A DNA stretch of 5,947 nt from Burkholderiales bacterium UBA1834 (GTDB lineage: Bacteria > Pseudomonadota > Gammaproteobacteria > Burkholderiales > Burkholderiaceae_C): positions 4,295-10,241 of the forward strand of contig DDJC01000106.1 in NCBI GenBank assembly GCA_002339015.1. The letters are read 5' to 3'. Of this stretch, positions 1 through 4,245 are shown piece after piece. Position 1 is the stretch's first letter; each line of letters opens with the position of its first letter. A program made the position numbers and the translations under genes. The notes below the pieces were generated by a model. That model was not told the origin of the DNA. It saw only the letters and a program-made list of their open reading frames with translations, and did not search any database.

Positions 1-239
1 CCGTTGGCGCAATCGGGCTGGGTGATGCGTTCCTTGACCAGGCCGATGATGATGTCGTCGCTGACCAGTTGGCCCGCGTCCATCACCTTCTTGGCGGCGA
101 GGCCCAGCTCGGTGCCCGCCTTGACGGCTGCGCGCAGCATGTCACCCGTCGAGATCTGGGGAATGCCGTACTTCTGGCAGAGAAACGCTGCTTGCGTGCC
201 TTTGCCGGCGCCAGGTGCGCCCAACAGGATCAGTTTCAT
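1..239 (-). CDS. adk: Adenylate kinase, N-terminal part (cut by window edge)
   Basis: Adenylate kinase interconverts ATP + AMP and 2 ADP in the cytoplasm and balances the adenylate pool. About 79 codons are visible; the rest lies beyond the left edge, so the LID domain and C-terminus cannot be seen. The protein starts MKLILLGAPGAGKGTQ, with the nucleotide-binding P-loop GAPGAGKGT at residues 7-15. STGDMLR at 30-36 is the AMP-binding segment, and GQLVSDDI followed by VKERI at about 56-72 matches the family closely. The ATG at 237-239 is preceded on the minus strand by GAGGAG (244-249), only 4 nt from the start, which is a strong if close ribosome binding site. adk lies downstream of kdsB in the same direction but 214 bp away, so it may have its own promoter. 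The family assignment is secure. Confidence 0.97.
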   Translation of the reverse strand, partial: MKLILLGAPGAGKGTQAAFLCQKYGIPQISTGDMLRAAVKAGTELGLAAKKVMDAGQLVSDDIIIGLVKERITQPDCAN

Positions 240-453
240 GTAGCTCCTCGGTAACCTATGGTGCCGGTCAGGCTTTTGACCATGACCCCGACCATGACAA
301 GCGCGTGAGGATATCACGCGCACCCACGTGTTCCGCCAGGGTTGCCCCCGGTTGGTGCATCCGGACGCCTCTTTCTGGTCCGGGCAGGACGTCTGCACGA
401 ACCGCGCCAGTGCCATCGCCCATGCGCATCTTAGGCGAGGCCTTGGATATCGC
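240..453. other. kdsB-adk intergenic spacer, no gene seen
   Basis: This 214-bp spacer has no convincing reading frame; the frames that cross it continue as antisense shadows of kdsB or are Arg/Pro/Ala-rich. Besides the inverted repeat at 301-321, it holds a 9-bp direct repeat (GACCATGAC at 278-286 and 290-298, 12-bp period) and a weaker inverted pair CCGGAC/GTCCGG (361-366 and 378-383). I could not find a good -35/-10 pair for adk on the minus strand or a T-tailed terminator for kdsB. The long gap and strong adk ribosome binding site suggest separate control of adk, but that is an inference. Confidence 0.5.
301..321. repeat. Perfect inverted repeat in the kdsB-adk spacer
   Basis: GCGCGTGA (301-308) and TCACGCGC (314-321) are exact reverse complements separated by the 5-nt loop GGATA. 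The element lies about 60 bp upstream of adk, within the 214-bp gap after kdsB. No T-run follows on either strand, so it is not a classical intrinsic terminator. It could be a leader hairpin in an adk mRNA, an mRNA-stabilising 3' stem for the kdsB transcript, or a protein-binding operator. The symmetry is directly visible; its function is unknown. Confidence 0.5.
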
Positions 454-1209
454 TCAATGGTTGAACAGGCGCCGCACGCGTTCCAGGTCGGCGGGCGTGT
501 CTACCCCCGTGCCGGGCGTTGTGGGCGTGATGTGCACAGCGATGCGGTGGCCATGCCACAGCACGCGCAACTGCTCGAGTGATTCGACCTGCTCCAGCGG
601 GCTGGCGCTCAATTGCGGGAAGCGGCGCAGGAAGCCTGCGCGGTAGCCGTACAGGCCGATGTGACGCAGTGGCTGGGCGGCGCCCGGGGCCGGCATGGCC
701 GGGGCGGGGGCATCGCGCCACCAGGGGATCGGTGCGCGCGAGAAGTACAGGGCGCGCTGATGCGCGTCGAGCACGACCTTGACGACGTTGGGGCTGGCGA
801 AGTCGGCCACATCGTCGATCGGGTGGGCGGCCGTGCTCATCACGCAGTCGGTCTGGTCCGAGAGCAGGCGGGCACAAGCGTCCACCAGGGTCGGATCGAT
901 CAGGGGCTCATCGCCCTGTACGTTGACGACAATGGTGTCATCAGGCAACTGCAGCAGGGCGCAGGCCTCGGCCAGCCGGTCAGAGCCGGTGGCGTGGTCC
1001 TGGCGGGTCATCACGGCGCGCACGCCATGTCGCTCGCAGGCTTGCACGATGGCGGGCGCATCGGCGGCCACGACCACCGCACTGGCCTGGCTTTGCGCCG
1101 CGCGGCGTGCCACACGCACCACCATGGGCAGCCCGCCAATGTCGGCCAGGGGTTTGTCAGGCAGGCGGCTGGAAGCCAGCCGCGCAGGGATCAGCACGGT
1201 GTAGGACAT
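454..1209 (-). CDS. kdsB: 3-deoxy-manno-octulosonate cytidylyltransferase (CMP-Kdo synthetase)
   Basis: KdsB activates Kdo with CTP to give CMP-Kdo and pyrophosphate in the cytoplasm; CMP-Kdo is the donor for the inner core of lipopolysaccharide. The 251-residue product matches the usual family length of about 250. Visible motifs are PARLASSRLPDKPL (8-21), which is the nucleotide-binding loop with R10, R15 and K19; HATGSDR (72-78); NVQGDEP (96-102), with D100 the expected metal ligand; ALYFSRAPIP (153-162); HIGLYGYR (183-190); and GVDTPADLERV (235-245), whose D237 corresponds to the second metal-binding aspartate. The ATG at 1207-1209 directly begins the conserved SYTVLIPARL strand, so the start is safe although no purine-rich ribosome binding site is obvious. 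It lies 18 nt after the ycaR stop, so translational coupling is plausible. lpxK-ycaR-kdsB order is also known from E. coli. Confidence 0.97.
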   Translation of the reverse strand: MSYTVLIPARLASSRLPDKPLADIGGLPMVVRVARRAAQSQASAVVVAADAPAIVQACERHGVRAVMTRQDHATGSDRLAEACALLQLPDDTIVVNVQGDEPLIDPTLVDACARLLSDQTDCVMSTAAHPIDDVADFASPNVVKVVLDAHQRALYFSRAPIPWWRDAPAPAMPAPGAAQPLRHIGLYGYRAGFLRRFPQLSASPLEQVESLEQLRVLWHGHRIAVHITPTTPGTGVDTPADLERVRRLFNH

Positions 1210-1227
1210 GGCAGGGTCAGGCCCGGG

Positions 1228-1452
1228 TCAGCTGGGCTGGCCAGGCAGGGCGGGCGGTGCGTTGACGGGCGCGGGCGAGGGCGCGCTCTGGTCGAGCGAT
1301 ACGGCCTCGTTCTCGAGCATCACCGGGATGCCATCGCGGATGGGAAAGGCCAGGCGATCCGCAGGGCAGACCAGGGCCTGGCCGTCGTCGCTGCGTTGCA
1401 GGGGGCCTTTGCACACGGGGCAGACCAGCAGTTCTATGAGTCGGGTGTCCAT
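1228..1452 (-). CDS. ycaR: Trm112-like small zinc-ribbon protein, YcaR/UPF0434 family
   Basis: This 74-residue protein belongs to the small family that sits between lpxK and kdsB in many Gram-negative bacteria. The conserved opening DTRLIELLVCPVCKGPL carries a CPVC knuckle (C11, C14), and a third cysteine C29 precedes the hallmark block LAFPIRDGIPVML (34-46). The family shares the fold of eukaryotic Trm112, an activator subunit of several methyltransferases; the bacterial role is not firmly established, so no reaction is assigned. E. coli YcaR is about 60 residues, so the extra length here is the Pro/Ala-rich tail at about 55-74, probably disordered. The ATG at 1450-1452 gives the canonical MDxRL start; no strong ribosome binding site is seen. 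It lies 87 nt after lpxK and 18 nt before kdsB on the same strand. Confidence 0.92.
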   Translation of the reverse strand: MDTRLIELLVCPVCKGPLQRSDDGQALVCPADRLAFPIRDGIPVMLENEAVSLDQSAPSPAPVNAPPALPGQPS

Positions 1453-1539
1453 GGGTTGAGGGTAACAGGAGATGGTGGCTTGGCGCGATGGCCGGGCAAA
1501 TTACGCGGGGCCGGTGCGGCCTGGCAACCCAGGCGCGTG

Positions 1540-2655
1540 TCAGGCGGGCGGCGCGTCTGGGGCGAGGCTCGCGCCGCCAGCGCTGGCATGCAGTTCGGCG
1601 AGGCGCTGGTCCAGGGCCTGCCAAAAGCCCTTTTCGGGCTGAAAGTCCAGCGAGGCGACCCACACCTGCGTGTCGGGGCGTTGCCGCGCCAGTTGCTGCG
1701 GGCTGAGTTTGACGGCGTCCTTCTCGGTGAGCACGACATGGCGAACGTGTCCGGGCCATGGCAGCGGGTCGAGGCGGTCGTGGTCGGGGCGGGGGCAGGC
1801 CGTGAAGTTCAGACCCAGGCGCTTGAGCGGCTTGAAGAAGCGCTGGGGCTGTGCGATGCCGGCAATGGCCCACAACTGGTCTGGCGGTGTCTGCTTGAGC
1901 ACCTCGGGAACCCTCGGTCCCTGGGAGGGGGGCGGGCTGCCGTTCCACCAGTCTTCCCAGCGTTGCAGCGGGGCCAGGGCCTTGAGCGCCAGGTGGCCGC
2001 TCAGGCGTGTGCTGGGTTTGGCCGCGTTGTACAGCACGAGCGCAGGATGGCCGCAACCCGGCCCCGGCGGCACGTCGATCGGTTCGCGCAAGAGGCCCGC
2101 GGGCAGCAGCCAGCCATTGCCCTGGCCACGTTCATCGAACACGACGATCTCGATCTGGCGTGCCAGGGCCCAATGTTGCAGGCCGTCGTCGCACACCAGC
2201 ACGTCGATCTCAGGATGGGCCTTGAGCAGCACCTGACCGGCATCATGACGTCGCGAGGCGATGCCCATGGGGGCGGCTGTGTGCCGCCAGATCAGCCAGC
2301 ACTCGTCACCCACCTGGCGCGCACTGAGCCCGTCTTCCGTGCTGGCATCCAGTACCAACGGCTGCGCCCCGCCTTCTCGGCCGTACCCGCGGGAGAGCAC
2401 GCCCGGCTGCCATCCCTGGGCCCGCAGGTGGCGGACGAGGGCCAGCACGGTGGGGGTCTTGCCAGCGCCGCCCACCACCCGGTTTCCGACCATGATCACG
2501 GGCACGGGCAGGCTGCGGGTGATCTTCCAGCCGCGGCTGTACGCCATGCGCCGCAAGTTCAGAAGGCCGTGCATCAAGGCATGTAAGGGCCACAGCAGGC
2601 GTGCAGGCCACCCCCGCCGCAGCCATTGCCGTGTGAGCCAGGCAGAGACAGACAT
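1540..2655 (-). CDS. lpxK: Tetraacyldisaccharide 4'-kinase (lipid A 4'-kinase)
   Basis: LpxK phosphorylates the 4' position of the tetraacylated glucosamine disaccharide to give lipid IVA, using ATP at the cytoplasmic face of the inner membrane. The product has 371 residues, somewhat longer than the roughly 330 of E. coli LpxK; part of the excess is a C-terminal Ala/Pro-rich tail (about 356-371). An N-terminal amphipathic or membrane-anchoring stretch (about 15-33) precedes the P-loop VGNRVVGGAGKTP (56-68, with K66 and T67). SRGYGR (88-93), GDE (116-118), DDGLQH (156-161), PDHD (290-293, probably holding the catalytic histidine H292) and LTEKDAVKL (309-317) follow in family order. The ATG at 2653-2655 lies 27 nt after the exbD stop. 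Only a poor ribosome binding site is visible, which suggests coupling to exbD translation. The assignment is secure. Confidence 0.96.
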   Translation of the reverse strand: MSVSAWLTRQWLRRGWPARLLWPLHALMHGLLNLRRMAYSRGWKITRSLPVPVIMVGNRVVGGAGKTPTVLALVRHLRAQGWQPGVLSRGYGREGGAQPLVLDASTEDGLSARQVGDECWLIWRHTAAPMGIASRRHDAGQVLLKAHPEIDVLVCDDGLQHWALARQIEIVVFDERGQGNGWLLPAGLLREPIDVPPGPGCGHPALVLYNAAKPSTRLSGHLALKALAPLQRWEDWWNGSPPPSQGPRVPEVLKQTPPDQLWAIAGIAQPQRFFKPLKRLGLNFTACPRPDHDRLDPLPWPGHVRHVVLTEKDAVKLSPQQLARQRPDTQVWVASLDFQPEKGFWQALDQRLAELHASAGGASLAPDAPPA

Positions 2656-2682
2656 GGGCGTGCTCAGGCCTGGGCTTGGGCC

Positions 2683-3150
2683 TCAGGGCTCATTGGCGAC
2701 CGCGGCAGCACCTGCGCTGCCGGCGCCGTCGGTCTGCTGGCCTTGCGTGGCAAAAGTCAATTGATGCAGGCCCACGCGCCGGGCAGCGTCCATCACGTTG
2801 ATCACGCTCTGGTGCGTGGCTGCGGCGTCTGCATTGATGACCACGATGGTGTCTTTGGCTGCCCCCGCCTGCCGCGAGAGAGCAGCGGCCAGCAACTCGA
2901 CGCTGCGGCCTTCAACCAGCTGCTGGTTGACCATGTAACGCCCGTCGGCGCTCACCATGATGCTGAGCTCCTTCGGGCGTGCCTTGGTCGATTGGGCGTC
3001 GGCGGTGGGCAGGTTGATCTTCAGTTCGGTCAGCCGCGAGTAGGTCGTGGTGAGCATCAGGAAGATCAACACGACCAGCAGCACGTCGATGAACGGGATC
3101 AGGTTGATCTCCGGTTCCTCGGTGCGGCGGTGGCGGAAGTTCATCGGCAT
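2683..3150 (-). CDS. exbD: ExbD/TolR-family biopolymer transport protein
   Basis: ExbD-type proteins sit as a dimer inside the ExbB pentamer and couple proton flow to work on an envelope partner. The 155-residue product has the classical layout. A short cytoplasmic N-terminus (1-15, ending EEPEIN) is followed by one membrane helix LIPFIDVLLVVLIFLML (17-33) containing the essential proton-carrying aspartate, D22. A periplasmic domain (about 45-135) follows, including a typical LSIMVSADGRYMVN strand pair and the VINADAAATHQSVINVMDAARRVG region. The last 20 residues are a low-complexity Gly/Ala tail. The ATG at 3148-3150 is preceded by GAGGA (3158-3162) with 7-nt spacing, which is good initiation context. 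It lies 43 nt after exbB and 27 nt before lpxK. Whether it works with TonB, TolA or another partner cannot be read from the sequence. Confidence 0.94.
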   Translation of the reverse strand: MPMNFRHRRTEEPEINLIPFIDVLLVVLIFLMLTTTYSRLTELKINLPTADAQSTKARPKELSIMVSADGRYMVNQQLVEGRSVELLAAALSRQAGAAKDTIVVINADAAATHQSVINVMDAARRVGLHQLTFATQGQQTDGAGSAGAAAVANEP

Positions 3151-3193
3151 TGCGGGGTCCTCGATAGCAGGCTTGCGGGTGAGGTCGCAAGGA

Positions 3194-3826
3194 TCAACGA
3201 CGTGGTGCGTTGAGCCGGATCAGGTGCGATGCCAGCCGGTCGGCGGCCAGCTCCATCTGCAGAGCGAAGCCGTCCACCCGGCCTCTGAAGTGCCGGTAGG
3301 CGATCAGGGAAGGAATGGCCACGATCAGGCCGAAGGCCGTGTTGTACAGCGCCACGGAGATGCCGTGGGCCAGGTCCTGCGGGTTGGCGCCGCCCGTGCC
3401 GCTTGCGCCGCTGGCACCGAAGATCTCGATCATGCCAATGACGGTGCCCAGCAAACCCAGCAATGGCGCAGCCGCAGCGATGGTGCCCAGCGCGTTGAGA
3501 TTGCGTTCGAGCTGGTACAGGGCCTGGCGACCGGCCGCTTCGAGCGCGCCACGGAGGTGCTCTTCACTGGGGCGCGGGTCCGTGGCCGCCTGCAGGCCAT
3601 GAGCCAGCACCGTGCCCAACGTGGAGTTCTCCGACAGCTTGGTGATCGTGTCTTGCGACGGCAGGTTGGCGCGCGTCACAGAAATCACCTCGTCAACCAG
3701 GCGGGGCGGGGCGACACGGGCGGTGCGCAGGCTCAGCGCTCGCTCGATGATCAGGGCCAGGGCCACGACGGAGCACAGCAGCAGGGGAACAATGGGCCAG
3801 CCAGCGGCCTGTAAGATCGACAGCAA
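3194..3826 (-). CDS. exbB: ExbB/TolQ/MotA-family proton channel protein
   Basis: ExbB forms the pentameric inner-membrane channel that, with ExbD, converts the proton gradient into mechanical work. I place the start at TTG 3824-3826, giving 210 residues that begin MLSILQAAGWPIVPLLL, the usual opening of this subfamily. A GGGAG ribosome binding site (3833-3837) lies 6 nt upstream. The in-frame ATG at 3887-3889 would add 21 residues rich in Pro and Arg and has no ribosome binding site. Numbered from TTG, helix 1 is about 10-29, helix 2 about 112-136 (APLLGLLGTVIGMIEIF) and helix 3 about 155-178 (GISVALYNTAFGLIVAIPS). The threonines of helices 2 and 3 (T128, T163) are kept. The glutamate that E. 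coli ExbB carries in helix 3 (IAEAL) is valine here (ISVAL, V158). exbD follows 43 nt downstream and no tonB is visible. The family call is secure; the functional partner is unknown. Confidence 0.93.
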   Translation of the reverse strand: MLSILQAAGWPIVPLLLCSVVALALIIERALSLRTARVAPPRLVDEVISVTRANLPSQDTITKLSENSTLGTVLAHGLQAATDPRPSEEHLRGALEAAGRQALYQLERNLNALGTIAAAAPLLGLLGTVIGMIEIFGASGASGTGGANPQDLAHGISVALYNTAFGLIVAIPSLIAYRHFRGRVDGFALQMELAADRLASHLIRLNAPRR

Positions 3827-3832
3827 CAGTCT

Positions 3833-3837
3833 CTCCC
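3833..3837 (-). promoter_or_regulatory. Ribosome binding site that decides the exbB start
   Basis: On the minus strand GGGAG is followed by AGACTG and then TTG (3824-3826), so the spacing is 6 nt. The in-frame ATG 63 nt upstream has only TTCAACGCGATA in front of it, with no purine-rich block. Together with the conserved LSILQAAGWPI opening, this supports a TTG start. CTG codons directly before and after the TTG are alternatives one codon away. Confidence 0.6.
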
Positions 3838-3908
3838 GGGGTCGGGGCGGGGCTTGCAGGCCATCCGCCAGAGCTTGGAAAAGGCGCATTATCGCGTTGA
3901 AATCTCAC

Positions 3909-3950
3909 AAACTCCGGGGGGCGGCACCCCTGTTGCAAGCCCCGAGGTTT
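3909..3950 (-). repeat. Imperfect inverted repeat in the exbB leader
   Basis: AAACTCCGGGG (3909-3919) and CCCCGAGGTTT (3940-3950) pair over 11 positions with one mismatch and one G-U-type pair, around a 20-nt loop. If exbB is transcribed from the AT-rich core, this would form a stem-loop in its 5' leader, about 80 nt before the TTG start. Only three T residues follow the stem on either strand, so it would be at best a weak terminator. Confidence 0.35.
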
Positions 3951-3995
3951 CCCGCGGTCGTACAGGTGTGCAACGCACAAGTCATCCACCGTTCT

Positions 3996-4004
3996 TGTGG
4001 ATAA
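3996..4004 (-). promoter_or_regulatory. Perfect DnaA box (TTATCCACA)
   Basis: TGTGGATAA on the plus strand is the exact reverse complement of the high-affinity DnaA box TTATCCACA. A degenerate box, TCATCCACC (7 of 9 matches, 3982-3990), lies just to the left and faces it, forming the inverted pair ATCCAC/GTGGAT. TGTGGGCAA (7 of 9, 4008-4016) lies to the right. No dnaA, rpmH or other usual origin neighbour is visible, so this is more likely a DnaA-responsive promoter element or titration site than the origin. DnaA binding is inferred from the motif only. Confidence 0.5.
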
Positions 4005-4071
4005 CTTTGTGGGCAACCAGGTGGACGACAGCGCGGCCCCTGGGAAAATCGCGGCCCTCGTTAACTTGCTT

Positions 4072-4093
4072 AAAAAATAGGCGGATATTTTTT
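4072..4093. repeat. AT-rich perfect palindrome between exbB and xseA
   Basis: AAAAAATA (4072-4079) and TATTTTTT (4086-4093) are exact reverse complements around the 6-nt spacer GGCGGA. In a GC-rich genome an isolated A/T palindrome in a divergent intergenic region suggests an operator, a curved-DNA or nucleoid-protein site, or an easily melted segment. It could also act as a small hairpin with a T-run on either strand, but a weak A/U stem makes a poor terminator. Confidence 0.45.
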
Positions 4094-4095
4094 CA

Positions 4096-4124
4096 ATGAA
4101 ATCAATCACTTATGACATTGTTAA
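4096..4124 (-). promoter_or_regulatory. Candidate promoter for the exbB-exbD-lpxK-ycaR-kdsB unit
   Basis: On the minus strand TTAACA (4119-4124) matches the sigma-70 -35 consensus at 5 of 6 positions. After a 17-nt spacer comes TTTCAT (4096-4101), which matches the -10 consensus at 4 of 6. The position, in the AT-rich core upstream of the first gene of the block, is sensible. A weaker plus-strand pair for xseA is TTAACT (4061-4066) and GATATT (4084-4089), also 17 nt apart. In AT-rich DNA such matches arise by chance, so this is tentative. Confidence 0.3.
4100..4112 (+). promoter_or_regulatory. Candidate IHF binding site
   Basis: AATCAATCACTTA matches every defined position of the integration host factor consensus WATCAANNNNTTR. 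It overlaps the candidate exbB promoter spacer and lies about 100 bp from the perfect DnaA box. IHF bends DNA sharply and is common at promoters and at DnaA-controlled loci. The match is exact, but chance occurrence is more likely inside an AT-rich patch, and occupancy is unproven. Confidence 0.4.
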
Positions 4125-4153
4125 GCCTCTGTGACAGCAAAGTGGTCCCGCAA

Positions 4154-4189
4154 GGCCCCTGTTTGGGCCGCTGTGGACACCACGGCCCA
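4154..4189 (+). other. Alternative hairpins in the xseA leader
   Basis: TGGGCCG (4164-4170) pairs exactly with CGGCCCA (4183-4189) around a 12-nt loop. The same GGGCC core (4165-4169) can instead pair with GGCCC at 4154-4158 around a 6-nt loop, so the two stems exclude each other. They would lie in the 5' leader of xseA, ending 56 nt before its ATG. No T-run follows, so this is not an obvious attenuator; structures of this kind are also frequent by chance in GC-rich DNA. Confidence 0.3.
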
Positions 4190-4245
4190 GCATTGGCGCG
4201 GCCTGCAGCCCGGTCAACGCGGCGTGTGGCGCGAAGAGGCGATGC

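Larger units (their letters stand above)
3827..4245. other. Divergent exbB/xseA regulatory region, no gene seen
   Basis: This 419-bp region separates the divergently transcribed exbB and xseA. Its centre, roughly 4060-4127, is much richer in A and T than the flanking genes and holds an A/T palindrome, an IHF-consensus match and promoter-like hexamers on both strands. To its left lie a perfect DnaA box and degenerate copies (3982-4016); to its right lies a GC-rich xseA leader with alternative hairpins (4154-4189). An imperfect 11-bp inverted repeat (3909-3919 with 3940-3950) would lie in the exbB leader. Short frames at 4096-4134 and 4112-4249 lack ribosome binding sites. I see no tRNA, recognised riboswitch or real gene. 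Confidence 0.6.

Noticed and set aside
361..383. Inverted pair CCGGAC/GTCCGG after kdsB as a terminator
   Set aside because: Only 6 bp with an 11-nt loop and no T-run on the minus strand; likely chance in GC-rich DNA.
1498..1527. Possible internal promoter in the 87-nt lpxK-ycaR gap (minus strand TTGCCA, 18 nt, TAATTT)
   Set aside because: The -35 is good (5 of 6) but the -10 matches only 3 of 6 positions and the spacing is long; not strong enough to list.
613..2586. Long 657-codon open frame on the plus strand
   Set aside because: It lies antisense to kdsB, ycaR and lpxK, all firmly identified. The product is Gly/Arg/His/Ala-rich without recognisable motifs, as expected for the mirror of high-GC genes.
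3047..3814. 255-codon open frame on the plus strand
   Set aside because: It is antisense to exbB and the exbD start; low-complexity Gln/Arg/Gly composition and no motif.
3982..4127. Chromosomal replication origin
   Set aside because: Only one perfect DnaA box, and none of the usual origin neighbours (dnaA, dnaN, rpmH, rnpA, parAB) is visible. A regulatory or titration site is the more cautious reading.
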